DNA from: Bacteroidales bacterium
Lineage (GTDB): Bacteria; Bacteroidota; Bacteroidia; Bacteroidales; F082
Direction of reading: 5' to 3'
DNA length: 64,000 nt
NCBI GenBank assembly: GCA_017530365.1
Contig: JAFXMK010000018.1
Span: 124,001-188,000, forward strand
Shown: positions 48,962-56,898 of the stretch, piece by piece
Numbering within the stretch: the stretch's first letter is position 1
How the letters are laid out: each line of letters starts with the position of its first letter
Position numbers and translations under genes: made by a program
Notes under the pieces: model-generated
Databases searched by the model: none
What the model saw: the letters and a program-made list of their open reading frames with translations, nothing else
What the model was told of the DNA's origin: nothing

Positions 48962-50335
48962 TTATTGGATGATGATTTTTTTAGCGATTGTCTGTTCACC
49001 TTGTTTCATTATCGCGATGTAAAAGCCTGGTTTCAGAGCTTTGGCGTTGACTCTTTGGCCTGAGATGGTGTAAAAGGTGACCTCGTCAGGATTGAAAACT
49101 TGTGGCTCCAAAGAGGATTCTTCTATGTCGTCATAGCCGATGAACGGGATAAAGTTGACTTGACCCAAACTTGGATCGTCAAATTGATGGAAGATATGAT
49201 CCTCCACTTCTCTTTCATTGATGGTGCCCCAGTTGTTGCCAACGGCACTGATGTAGCAAGTAGAATTGTTGTATAGGTCGTAAATTGAACCACCATTACC
49301 GTTGTCGTGGATGGTGTTGTTGCCCCAATCCTCTTCGGTCCCCATGTCGATGTCGTGGAGATTGATGGCAGTGATGCCCCAAAGGTTGCCGGTAATCACA
49401 TTGTTACGCAAGATGGCTTTGTTGTTGGTGGTAGTACCATAGATGGAGATACCGCTACCACCGTTCATGGGGTTGTCTTCGTGGTTGTTGTCAATGAATT
49501 GATTTCCAACAATGACCGATGAGATAGTGGCGCCTTGCTGGTTGTAGCCATAGCGTCCGTCTCTGATTTCGTTGTCTTTCAAGAGGACTTTGGTGGATCC
49601 GACACCCATGAGGTCGGCAACAGAGATGCCTCCGGTGTGGTATTGAGCCCAACGGTCAAAGATCTCGTTGTCGACGATGCGGATGGTGTCTGTCCCACCA
49701 GGACCCAGATTGATTTGTGGGCTGTTGATGCCATTCACATTGGCATCGAAGGTGTTGCTCAAAATCTGTGGAGAGCTTTGGCCATTGGCAGGTGAGCTGA
49801 TGGCAGCGCCTTGGTTATCTTGAAAATAGCAGTTTTTAATGAGTGGGTCGCAGTTAAAAATGTCGATAACGGCATTGCAGTAATCGCGTGTGAAGTATAG
49901 GAACTTCACATCGTCGAAAATGATGTCGGATTCGATGACTTTGATGCCTGCACCGTCGGAGAAATACATCTTCTTGAGGTTGCATGCTGTTGCATTCTCA
50001 AATCTCATGCTGAAATGTTCGGTCTCATCCAGACCAAAAAGACCCACCCTGTTTGTGCCACCATTGGTGCAGACCATAGAGCCGTTAATGGTAATGAGGA
50101 TGGCAGCTGTGTATATACGAGTGACTTGGTCATCGACAACTAAAACGTCGTTGGCCGAAATGGTAAGATCTTGGTGGATGGTGAACACCGTTCCATCGTT
50201 GGTTACAACGCCGTCGGAGGCAGCAACAAGGTCGGGCAGGGTGTAGGTGGTGCCATTGCCGGGACTGGTCCATTGGGCTTTTGCAACTGAGGTTAATCCG
50301 ATGATTAACAGGAGGGTGGGTAGAATCTTCTTCAT
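48962..50335 (-). CDS. T9SS-secreted right-handed beta-helix protein
   Basis: 457 aa from ATG 50335 (an upstream start at 50392 would be within the terminator). Signal peptide (ILPTLLLIIGLTSVAKAQ). The body is a parallel beta-helix with repeated N/I ladders (NCYFQDNQGAAISSPANG, ILSNTFDANVNGINSPQINLG, RIVDNEIFDRWAQYHTGGISVADL, ILRNNVITGNLWGITAINLHDID), the pattern of pectate-lyase-like or surface beta-helix proteins; no catalytic Asp/Arg set was recognised. A type A sorting domain ends it (FNPDEVTFYTISGQRVNAKALKPGFYIAIMKQGEQ). Polysaccharide binding or cleavage is plausible. Confidence 0.8.
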   Translation of the reverse strand: MKKILPTLLLIIGLTSVAKAQWTSPGNGTTYTLPDLVAASDGVVTNDGTVFTIHQDLTISANDVLVVDDQVTRIYTAAILITINGSMVCTNGGTNRVGLFGLDETEHFSMRFENATACNLKKMYFSDGAGIKVIESDIIFDDVKFLYFTRDYCNAVIDIFNCDPLIKNCYFQDNQGAAISSPANGQSSPQILSNTFDANVNGINSPQINLGPGGTDTIRIVDNEIFDRWAQYHTGGISVADLMGVGSTKVLLKDNEIRDGRYGYNQQGATISSVIVGNQFIDNNHEDNPMNGGSGISIYGTTTNNKAILRNNVITGNLWGITAINLHDIDMGTEEDWGNNTIHDNGNGGSIYDLYNNSTCYISAVGNNWGTINEREVEDHIFHQFDDPSLGQVNFIPFIGYDDIEESSLEPQVFNPDEVTFYTISGQRVNAKALKPGFYIAIMKQGEQTIAKKIIIQ

Positions 50336-50361
50336 GATGTCTATAATTGATAATGATGGAG

Positions 50362-50369
50362 CAAAGGTA
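50362..50369 (-). promoter_or_regulatory. -7 promoter box for the beta-helix gene
   Basis: TACCTTTG on the minus strand, 27 nt upstream of the ATG. Confidence 0.6.
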
Positions 50370-50381
50370 GGGAAAAGTAAA

Positions 50382-50423
50382 TAAAAAAACAAGCCGCTAG
50401 ATCATTCCTGCGGCTTGTTTTTT
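50382..50423. terminator. Terminator between tmRNA and the beta-helix gene
   Basis: AAAAAAACAAGCCGC, loop, GCGGCTTGTTTTTT (50391-50397 with 50410-50416). It ends the tmRNA transcript (minus strand). Confidence 0.85.
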
Positions 50424-50427
50424 CTAG

Positions 50428-50825
50428 TGGAAGTGGAGGGAGTCGAACCCTCGTCCAAACAAGGAACCACCAAGGTTTCTACATGCTTATTCCGCTGTTG
50501 GTTTTCGTGCCAGGCAAGGGAACGGACGCCCTAAACCTGACCTTATCTCCTAAATTTAACCCACGCGTCGGAGCTCCGAGCGAGCGATCCCGAAATTGAT
50601 TAGCACCCCGTGCTCAGGCCGGAATCAGGCATCTCCACCTGCGGGATGTTTCGTCCACCCACCTTGTGGGCGGATTAAGCCAGTGATCTACTGTACTTCG
50701 ATCAGGCAGCGAAAGCGTAGTTATTTTCGCCAATTACTTTTTTGCAGTTAAGATTTACGAGCTTCGCTGCGAGGCTCGGCATGCTTCCGTGACAATTCAT
50801 CTTGCTGTCAAAACCGGTCACCCCC
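50428..50825 (-). ncRNA. ssrA: Transfer-messenger RNA (tmRNA)
   Basis: 398 nt on the minus strand. The acceptor GGGGGTG (50825-50819) pairs with CACTTCC (50429-50435), discriminator A, no encoded CCA; the T arm GAGGGTTCGACTCCCTC is intact. The tag reading frame (50702-50731) gives GENNYAFAA then TGA, with GGC as the likely resume codon. Several Bacteroidota tags are GENNYALAA; here Leu is replaced by Phe. Function: rescue of stalled ribosomes with SmpB. The area around it (50336-50981, over 600 nt) contains no protein gene. Confidence 0.93.
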
Positions 50826-50829
50826 ATGT

Positions 50830-50862
50830 CAGTTGGAAGTTGATCAGTTGATCAGTTACCAA
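50830..50862. repeat. CAGTTG array upstream of tmRNA
   Basis: CAGTTGG, AAGTTGAT, CAGTTGAT, CAGTTACC at 7-8-bp steps, in the tmRNA leader; complement of the CAACTG family. Confidence 0.6.
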
Positions 50863-50880
50863 TTATCAAAATTTGCGGTG

Positions 50881-50888
50881 CAAAATTA
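50881..50888 (-). promoter_or_regulatory. -7 promoter box for tmRNA
   Basis: TAATTTTG on the minus strand, 56 nt upstream of the mature tmRNA 5' end. Confidence 0.6.
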
Positions 50889-50948
50889 CAGCAAAATCCG
50901 TTCCACCGCAAGGTCGCGTGGTTTTTTTCTAAAAAAGTTCTGTTGAAA

Positions 50949-50986
50949 CAACTCCCAACTGATCAACTGAACAACTCCCAACTATT
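50949..50986. repeat. CAACT array (7/8-bp steps) at the 3' end of the response regulator gene
   Basis: CAACTCC, CAACTGAT, CAACTGAA, CAACTCC, CAACTAT; the stop codon of the regulator (50982-50984) is inside the last unit. Confidence 0.7.
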
Positions 50987-52142
50987 TCAGCGGGTTTCCG
51001 AAGTGGATGACATCGTCCTTGGTGATGGTAGCACCGCAGAGGATCACCAAGCGCTCCACGATGTTGTGTAACTCGCGGATGTTACCTGTCCATTGGTACT
51101 GCTTCATCTCCTCTAGGGCATCGTCGGTGAACTTGGGCACAGCTTGTCCCATGTTGGATGCAATGCTTTCCACGAAGCTGTTGACAAGCAACGGGATGTC
51201 GTCCTTGCGTTCCCTCAAAGGTGGGACATGGATGACGATCACGCTCAAGCGGTGGTACAAGTCCTCACGGAAGGTGTTCTCGTCGATCATCTTGCGTAAG
51301 TCCTTGTTGGTGGCCGCAAGGATGCGTACGTCCACGGGGATCTCCTTCTCGCCGCCGACACGAACGATCTTGTTTTCCTGCAAGGCGCGTAGCACCTTGG
51401 CTTGTGCAGCCAGACTCATGTCGCCAATCTCATCGAGGAATAAGGTGCCGCCATTGGCCAATTCGAAGTCGCCCTTCTTCTGTTTGATGGCTGAAGTGAA
51501 CGAGCCTTTCTCATGACCGAACAACTGGCTTTCAATGAGTTCTGCAGGGATGGCGGCGCAGTTGACTTCGATGAAGGGACCGTAGCGTCGTGCACTCGAT
51601 TCGTGCAACTGTCTTGCCACCAGTTCTTTGCCAGTGCCGTTTTCTCCCGTGATGAGCACTCGGGCATTGGTGGGCGCCACCTTCTCAATCATGTCGCGCA
51701 CCTCCATCATGGGGGCTGACTCGCCCACCATCTCATTTTGGCGGCCGACCACCTTCTTTAAGGCTTTGTTCTCGGTGCTTAAGTTTTGCTTGTCCAACGC
51801 GTTTCGTACAGTGATGAGGAGACGATTCAAATCGGGCGGCTTTTGGATAAAGTCGAAGGCTCCTTTCTTGATGGCCTCCACAGCATTGTCGATGGTGCCG
51901 TGGCCTGAAATCATGATGACTGGGGTGTCGTTAATGGCTTTCACATGCTCCAACACCTCCATGCCGTCCATGTCGGGCATCTTGATATCGCAAAGAATGG
52001 CGTCAAATTCTTGCTCCTTGATCATCTGCAAGGCAGCTGGACCATTGCTGGCATCCTCCACTTGGTATTTCTCGTTTTCCAAGATCTCGCGCAATACGCG
52101 GCGGATGGGATCTTGGTCGTCGATAATGAGTATTCTTGACAT
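50982..52142 (-). CDS. NtrC-family sigma-54-type response regulator lacking the HTH domain
   Basis: 386 aa from ATG 52142 (MSRILIIDDQD). Receiver domain (about 1-120; phosphoacceptor Asp in DAILCDIKMPDMDG, KPP after it), then the AAA+ sigma-54 interaction domain (about 135-365): Walker A GENGTGKE, Walker B GGTLFLDEIGDM, and GHEKGSFTSAIKQ where the sigma-54-contacting GAFTGA loop reads GSFTSA. It ends NIVERLVILCGATITKDDVIHFGNPLK, right after the AAA lid, with no Fis-type helix-turn-helix. Like FlgR and CtcC it may activate from solution. Partner kinase not in this window. Confidence 0.85.
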   Translation of the reverse strand: MSRILIIDDQDPIRRVLREILENEKYQVEDASNGPAALQMIKEQEFDAILCDIKMPDMDGMEVLEHVKAINDTPVIMISGHGTIDNAVEAIKKGAFDFIQKPPDLNRLLITVRNALDKQNLSTENKALKKVVGRQNEMVGESAPMMEVRDMIEKVAPTNARVLITGENGTGKELVARQLHESSARRYGPFIEVNCAAIPAELIESQLFGHEKGSFTSAIKQKKGDFELANGGTLFLDEIGDMSLAAQAKVLRALQENKIVRVGGEKEIPVDVRILAATNKDLRKMIDENTFREDLYHRLSVIVIHVPPLRERKDDIPLLVNSFVESIASNMGQAVPKFTDDALEEMKQYQWTGNIRELHNIVERLVILCGATITKDDVIHFGNPLK

Positions 52143-52161
52143 ACTTGTATTCCTTTCCATG

Positions 52162-52169
52162 CAAAAATA
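52162..52169 (-). promoter_or_regulatory. -7 promoter box for the response regulator
   Basis: TATTTTTG on the minus strand, 20 nt upstream of the ATG 52142; back-to-back with 52172-52179. Confidence 0.55.
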
Positions 52170-52171
52170 GT

Positions 52172-52179
52172 TATTTTTG
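52172..52179 (+). promoter_or_regulatory. -7 promoter box for the FG-GAP gene
   Basis: TATTTTTG, 19 nt upstream of the ATG 52198. Only two bases separate it from the opposite-strand box, so RNA polymerase binding on the two strands should be mutually exclusive. Confidence 0.55.
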
Positions 52180-52197
52180 TGCGTCGAAACACCGATC

Positions 52198-54312
52198 ATG
52201 AAACATTTTCTTCTGACAATATTGCTTTTATTGTTTGTTGTTCTGTTTGCTAGAGGACAGGAAACTTTCAATTTTCAGCTTTCCGCTTTCAACACCCCAT
52301 GGTCGGGTGGCCTCAACGCTTGTCAGTTCGGTCGCATGGATCTTGACCACGACGGGAAAAAGGACCTTTTGGTGTTTGATCGGCACGGCAACCGCTTGTG
52401 TTGCTTTTTAAACAAGGGTGAAGCGGGGTTTATTGATTATCAATATACTATAGAGTACGATAATGCTTTTCCCTCCCTGAACGACTGGGTTGTTTTTGCG
52501 GATTATGATGGCGACGGGAAAGAAGATATCTTCACTTATTCCAATGGTTGGGCAGGCATCAAGGTTTATCGTAATGTGACGGTCGATGGGAATGTCGATT
52601 TTCAGCTGATGAAGTATCCGTACTTGAGTTCATGGCAGGGTGGAGGCGAGGTGAATATCCTTGCTACAAATGCGGACTATCCAGCAATTGTGGATCTTGA
52701 CGGTGACGGCGATCTTGACATCTTGACCTTCGGCGTGATGGGTACTTTTATCGAGAAGCATCTGAATCTGTCCATGGAACGCTATGGTTGCCTTGATTCA
52801 CTAGTGTTTGAACGCACGGATCCATGTTGGGGCAGGGTGGCTGAGAGTGATGAGGACAACGTCATGTATCTTGATACCTGTTTGTTTGGTTATGGTATTA
52901 TGGTAAAGGTCGGTGATCCGAAACACCGTGGTGCTACGATGGCTGTCAGAGATGTGACGGGAGACGGTCTGCTTGACCTGTTGCTTGCAGATGTGGATTA
53001 TCCAGGGCTGACGCTACTGGTCAATGGCGGTGATTCTGGAAATGCATTGATAGTCAATCAGATGGATTTCCCGCCACAATACCCTGTCAAGCTGCCTTCC
53101 ATGCCGGTACCCTATTTCACGGATATCGATAACGACGGCGATGACGATCTCCTAGTCTCGCCCTTCGATCCTGATCCCATGGCTTGTGATGGCATGGAAA
53201 GTATCTGGCTTTATCTGAATCATGGAACGGATGACGCTCCTGACTTTCAGCTTTATACCAAATCTTTTTTGCAAGATAATATGCTTGATTTCGGCACGGG
53301 GGCATTCCCGGTGGTGGTGGATTGGGACGGCGATGGCCTTCTGGACATCGTTGTTGGGTCCATCAAAACTACTGAACTCGTGTGGCTCAAAAACACTGGA
53401 ACGGCAACGCAACCAGCGTTTCGGATCACCGAGTTCCCCTTTGGTTTCGGTGAACACACCGGTCTAGTTCCCGCATGTTTTGACCTTGACGGCGACGGTC
53501 AACAAGAGTTGCTTATTGGGACTGCTGAAGGCAAATTGCTGCTATACGATCATGATGGAACCTTGCTGGATGACGATTATCTTCATTACGACAAAGCCTG
53601 GTCGGCGCCATGTTTCTTCGATGTGGACCGGGATGGTGCGGTTGATTTGGTGGTTGGGAATGAATCGGGACGGCTTTCGTTTTATAAGGGGAGTGTGGAG
53701 TTAGGAGTTAGGAGTGAGGAGTATTGGGGTGGAGTGGATGTGCGTGACTATAGCACTTCGTATTATGGCTACAGTGTCCCAGCTTTATTCCAATGGGGCG
53801 ATGAGACCTTGTTGGCTGTGGGTTCCGAGTCGGGGAAGGTCTTCCTTTATGATGGCATCACCACAGACGAGGATGCTTTGTTCCGTGAAGCTCCAGACCG
53901 TTGGACTGAGATTTCCGAAAACATGCCTGAAACATTTGGGATGCGTTCCTCATTAGCGTTGGCAGATTTGGACAATGACGACCGTTTGGATATCGTAGTG
54001 GGCAATTTCTCAGGAGGATTGCAGCTGTTCAATACCTCGATTCCCATCAACAACCTTGAAATTGCTGAGCAGCAGGAGAAGGGAACGGTCTTGGTCTTCC
54101 CCAATCCAGCGGACATCCAATGCTATATCATTTCCAAAACGGAATGCATGAAAAAGGTGGCCCTTTTGGATTTGTTTGGAAGGGTGCTGCGTGAACAGTC
54201 GGTTGGGGGAAAGGAATGTCTGTTAGAGGTCGCTGACTTGCGTCCAGGTGTTTATTTGTTGCGCTTGACGTTGGAGAGCGGCGCTGTGAACCGTATTTTT
54301 CTCAAGCGGTAA
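52198..54312 (+). CDS. T9SS-secreted FG-GAP/VCBS repeat protein
   Basis: 704 aa from ATG 52198 (signal FLLTILLLLFVVLFARGQ). A beta-propeller-like array of FG-GAP repeats with Ca-binding DxDxDGxxD loops: DLDHDGKKDLLVFD, DYDGDGKEDIF, DLDGDGDLDILTFG, DIDNDGDDDLLVSP, DWDGDGLLDIVVGS, DLDGDGQQELLIG, DVDRDGAVDLVVGN, DLDNDDRLDIVVGN. A type A sorting domain follows (VFPNPADIQCYIISKT...PGVYLLRLTLE). Probably an extracellular binding or adhesion protein. The segment VELGVRSEE (about residues 500-508) is read from a heptamer array. Its 3' end overlaps the convergent retropepsin gene by 61 nt. Confidence 0.85.
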   Translation: MKHFLLTILLLLFVVLFARGQETFNFQLSAFNTPWSGGLNACQFGRMDLDHDGKKDLLVFDRHGNRLCCFLNKGEAGFIDYQYTIEYDNAFPSLNDWVVFADYDGDGKEDIFTYSNGWAGIKVYRNVTVDGNVDFQLMKYPYLSSWQGGGEVNILATNADYPAIVDLDGDGDLDILTFGVMGTFIEKHLNLSMERYGCLDSLVFERTDPCWGRVAESDEDNVMYLDTCLFGYGIMVKVGDPKHRGATMAVRDVTGDGLLDLLLADVDYPGLTLLVNGGDSGNALIVNQMDFPPQYPVKLPSMPVPYFTDIDNDGDDDLLVSPFDPDPMACDGMESIWLYLNHGTDDAPDFQLYTKSFLQDNMLDFGTGAFPVVVDWDGDGLLDIVVGSIKTTELVWLKNTGTATQPAFRITEFPFGFGEHTGLVPACFDLDGDGQQELLIGTAEGKLLLYDHDGTLLDDDYLHYDKAWSAPCFFDVDRDGAVDLVVGNESGRLSFYKGSVELGVRSEEYWGGVDVRDYSTSYYGYSVPALFQWGDETLLAVGSESGKVFLYDGITTDEDALFREAPDRWTEISENMPETFGMRSSLALADLDNDDRLDIVVGNFSGGLQLFNTSIPINNLEIAEQQEKGTVLVFPNPADIQCYIISKTECMKKVALLDLFGRVLREQSVGGKECLLEVADLRPGVYLLRLTLESGAVNRIFLKR
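53694..53721 (+). repeat. Heptamer array (unit TTAGGAG) inside the FG-GAP gene
   Basis: TGTGGAG, TTAGGAG, TTAGGAG, TGAGGAG: four 7-bp units, 28 nt, in the middle of the open frame. It encodes the short linker that interrupts the FG-GAP series. Confidence 0.85.
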
Positions 54313-54698
54313 TTGATGGTGGCTTTTAGCTTGACCAGGATGTCGCCTCCGATGATGCCGTCGATGGCGGGAAGTCTTAACTTGCGGTAGTTTTCGTGGA
54401 TGTTTTCCAAGTCAAGGGCGACGGCTTCATAATTGGGGATTTCGATGTCGCCCAATGTCAAAGACTTGATAATGAAGGTGGAGCTTTCCAGATCATTGCC
54501 ACCCACGCCGGCAGTGATGCCTTCTTTTTTCTCGAAGTTGGGATTCTCTATGAACTTGGTGATGACGGTGGGGTCGAACACGGAGCGTGAGGCCCCGGTG
54601 TCGATCAAGAAGTTGGCTTCCATGCCATTGATCTTGCCTTGGATCATGACATGAAAGCCTTCTCCTTCGATGTCCAATAATCGGATGGGGATTTCCAT
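54252..54698 (-). CDS. Single-domain retropepsin-like aspartic protease
   Basis: 148 aa, no signal peptide visible. IQGKINGMEANFLIDTGASRSVFDPTVI holds the catalytic DTGA(S) and its flanking flap strand; GITAGVGGNDLESSTFIIKSLTLGDIEI and IDGIIGGDILVKLKATINY follow, so the fold is a single retropepsin domain acting as a dimer. Such clan-AA proteases are widespread in bacteria with unclear substrates. Its start overlaps the LOG-family gene by 1 nt; its 3' end overlaps the FG-GAP gene by 61 nt, tail-to-tail. Confidence 0.82.
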   Translation of the reverse strand: MEIPIRLLDIEGEGFHVMIQGKINGMEANFLIDTGASRSVFDPTVITKFIENPNFEKKEGITAGVGGNDLESSTFIIKSLTLGDIEIPNYEAVALDLENIHENYRKLRLPAIDGIIGGDILVKLKATINYRLRKIRFTAPLSNVKRNK

Positions 54699-55420
54699 CA
54701 GAGTTCAAGGTTGGGTTTGACGTTGAAGCGGTCGTAGAAGTCTTTGATGACTTGCACGGCTTCTTCGGCGGTGTCAACCACATGGAAGATCTCGAAGTCT
54801 TCCTTGTTGATCATTCTTTCTTTCAGGAGCGTGTTGTTGAACCAATCGATGAGCCCCTGCCAGTAGTCTTTCCCGACGAGAACGACGGGGAAGTCGGAGA
54901 GTTTCTCTGTCTGGATGAGGGTGAGGGCTTCCGACATCTCGTCAAGCGTGCCGAAGCCGCCAGGCATGGCGATATAGCCTTGGGCATAGCGCATGAAGAT
55001 GTTCTTGCGGACGAAGAAATAGTTGAAGCGGATGTTCTTGTCGAAGTCTACGTAGTCGTTGCACTTTCCTTCGAAGGGCAGCAGGATCTCGAGTCCAACG
55101 CTGGTTCCGCCGGATTCTTGTGCGCCTTTGTTGCCTGCCTCCATGATGCCAGGTCCACCGCCTGTGATGACACCGAATCCGAGTTTGGTGATGCCTCGGG
55201 CGATGTCTTCAGCCATCTTATAGTACTTGTCCTCTGGTTTGGTGCGGGCTGAGCCGAAGATAGCTACGCAAGGGCCTATCTTTGACATTTTCTCCATGCC
55301 GTCCACGAATTCGGCCATGATTTTGAAGACTGACCATGAGTCGTGGGTCTTTACATCGTTCCAGGATTTGGGTTGGAAACTTTTCTGGATGATTTTTACT
55401 TCTCTTTCTGTAATCGGCAT
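54698..55420 (-). CDS. LOG-family (TIGR00730, lysine decarboxylase-like) protein
   Basis: 240 aa Rossmann fold with the LOG signature PGGFGTLDEMSEALTLIQT and GGGPGIMEAGNKGAQESGG. LOG proteins are cytokinin riboside 5'-monophosphate phosphoribohydrolases in plants and bacteria; in bacteria they also act on other nucleotide monophosphates. The N-terminal extension (about 40 residues, ITEREVKIIQKSFQPKSWNDVKTHDSWSVFKIMAEFVDG) precedes the Rossmann domain. It is transcribed together with the retropepsin gene. Confidence 0.87.
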   Translation of the reverse strand: MPITEREVKIIQKSFQPKSWNDVKTHDSWSVFKIMAEFVDGMEKMSKIGPCVAIFGSARTKPEDKYYKMAEDIARGITKLGFGVITGGGPGIMEAGNKGAQESGGTSVGLEILLPFEGKCNDYVDFDKNIRFNYFFVRKNIFMRYAQGYIAMPGGFGTLDEMSEALTLIQTEKLSDFPVVLVGKDYWQGLIDWFNNTLLKERMINKEDFEIFHVVDTAEEAVQVIKDFYDRFNVKPNLEL

Positions 55421-55432
55421 AATTATTTTTTT

Positions 55433-55440
55433 TAATTTTG
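55433..55440 (+). promoter_or_regulatory. -7 promoter box for tRNA-Gly
   Basis: TAATTTTG, 9 nt upstream of the tRNA start. Confidence 0.65.
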
Positions 55441-55449
55441 CATCGTGTT

Positions 55450-55522
55450 GCGAATGTAGCTCAGTTGGTAGAGCATCAGCTTCCCAAGCTGAGGGTCGCG
55501 GGTTCGAACCCCGTTATTCGCT
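55450..55522 (+). tRNA. tRNA-Gly (anticodon CCC)
   Basis: 73 nt. Acceptor GCGAATG/TATTCGC, D arm GCTCAGTTGGTAGAGC, anticodon stem TCAGC/GCTGA with loop TTCCCAA (anticodon CCC), T arm GCGGG-TTCGAAC-CCCGT, discriminator T. CCA not encoded. Confidence 0.95.
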
Positions 55523-55529
55523 CAAACAA

Positions 55530-55559
55530 GTAGAGACGTACCTTATGGCGCGTCTCTAC
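55530..55559. repeat. GTAGAGACG palindrome (REP-like)
   Basis: GTAGAGACG (55530-55538) and CGTCTCTAC (55551-55559) are perfect inverse copies around a 12-nt loop. It is followed by ATTTTAT, so it may also end the tRNA-Gly transcript, but the T-run is weak. It resembles interspersed GTAGAGACG palindromes I recall from other bacteria. Confidence 0.7.
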
Positions 55560-55574
55560 ATTTTATAATGGGGT

Positions 55575-56828
55575 TTAGGCAATAGGAGTGCCGCACTCAG
55601 GGCAGAACTTGCCAGTGGTCTCGGTGCCGCACTTCGGGCACTTCTTCGGACCTTCATCAGCTGGGATTGGCGTTCCGCATTCAGGGCAGAACTTGCCAGT
55701 GGTCTCAGTACCGCACTTCGGGCATTTCTTGGCTGCCTTAGGTGCTGGGAGAGGTTCGCCGCAGTTGGGGCAGAACTTGCCTGTGATAGGAGTGCCGCAT
55801 TTGGGGCAAGGCACGCCTTGTGGTTGGTTAGGAACTTGAGTCTGGTATTGCGGGTGCTCTGGTGGCATCATGCTGCCGCCCATCATGTTACCTGCAGTGC
55901 CGAAGCCCATGCCGGCCATGCCGATGCCCATGAAGCCTGCGCCTGCACCTGCTTCGTTGCCGGCGGCGGTTCTCATGGTACCGAGAATGCTACCTCTAGC
56001 TTGAGCGGCGTTGGCACCAGCCTCGAATTCGTTGAGCTTCTGTTGGCTCTGTTCGTCGAGGGAGACGGATTCGATGAGGAAACTGACCAAACGAACGCCA
56101 CGAGCACGGATGTCGGAGTCAAAGACGTTCTCGTCCATGAGCTTCTTCATGTCGGCTGTGCGGCTTGGCAACTCGAGTGCCCTGACTTGGTTTTCTTTGG
56201 TGCCGAAGGCGTTGATCACGGCTTGCAGGGCGGCAACCACCTCGCTGCGCATTTGCTCGGTAAGGGCGTCTTTCTTGACTACATTGCCCACACTGGCGTA
56301 TTGGCGCATGAACAGAGCCATATCGTCAAGACGGAAGGTGTATTTACCATAGCAACGGATGTACAAGGTAAGAGGAGTCTCGCGGCCATTGGCTGGGTTG
56401 AAGCTGCCATGGTCCCAATCTTGGAACATGATCGGCGTAGCGGTGCCGAACTTGTTTCCCATGATCTCCTTGATGTTGAAGAAGAACACGGCCTGCTCCT
56501 TGGCGGGAGTGCCACCGTAGGTAAAACGCTGCCACATTTCCTTGAAGACCGGACCAAATTGGCCTCCAAAGAAAGAGGGTGATGAAGATTGGTCGAAGGT
56601 GTAAACGCCTTCTTCTGCGGTAGCGTCAAGGATGCTACCAGAGTCATAGATAACCGCCACTTGGCCTGGGGCCACGATGATACGGCTGCCTTTAGAGATC
56701 TGACCCGTCTTGGTGGTTTGCTTCACCATCAGGGTGTCCATATCCATGTTGTCACATTTGATAAGGTCTAACCATTGGTCTCTAAGAGTGCCGCCAATGG
56801 ATCCGGCGATTGCTTTGATAAGTCCCAT
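55575..56828 (-). CDS. SPFH/YdjI-like (virion core protein) domain with three C-terminal zinc ribbons
   Basis: 417 aa. N-terminal SPFH/YdjI-like domain: IVAPGQVAVIYDSGSILDATAEEGVYTFDQ, QEQAVFFFNIKEIMGNKFGTATPIMFQDWD, YIRCYGKYTFRLDDMALFMRQY and FDSDIRARGVRLVSFLIESVSLDEQ. A Gly/Met-rich linker (about 285-330) precedes three zinc ribbons of the same pattern, CPKCGTPITGKFCPNCG, CPKCGTETTGKFCPECG (twice). No signal peptide or membrane helix. It lies downstream of a Tim44-like zinc-ribbon gene across a heptamer array. SPFH proteins form oligomers and scaffold membranes; the ribbons may bind nucleic acid or protein. Confidence 0.83.
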   Translation of the reverse strand: MGLIKAIAGSIGGTLRDQWLDLIKCDNMDMDTLMVKQTTKTGQISKGSRIIVAPGQVAVIYDSGSILDATAEEGVYTFDQSSSPSFFGGQFGPVFKEMWQRFTYGGTPAKEQAVFFFNIKEIMGNKFGTATPIMFQDWDHGSFNPANGRETPLTLYIRCYGKYTFRLDDMALFMRQYASVGNVVKKDALTEQMRSEVVAALQAVINAFGTKENQVRALELPSRTADMKKLMDENVFDSDIRARGVRLVSFLIESVSLDEQSQQKLNEFEAGANAAQARGSILGTMRTAAGNEAGAGAGFMGIGMAGMGFGTAGNMMGGSMMPPEHPQYQTQVPNQPQGVPCPKCGTPITGKFCPNCGEPLPAPKAAKKCPKCGTETTGKFCPECGTPIPADEGPKKCPKCGTETTGKFCPECGTPIA

Positions 56829-56870
56829 TTTTGATTATTTTAAAATTTATAATGATATTTTATTCAAACA

Positions 56871-56898
56871 TTCTTACTTCTTACTTCTTACTTCTTAA
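56871..56898. repeat. Heptamer array (unit TTCTTAC)
   Basis: TTCTTAC, TTCTTAC, TTCTTAC, TTCTTAA; the stop codon (56895-56897) of the Tim44-like gene is in the last unit. The unit recurs at 62864-62891. Confidence 0.85.

Noticed and set aside
50336..50981. Possible protein gene in the 650-nt gap around the tmRNA
   Set aside because: No open frame with coding character; the interval is explained by tmRNA, terminator, promoter and two repeat arrays.
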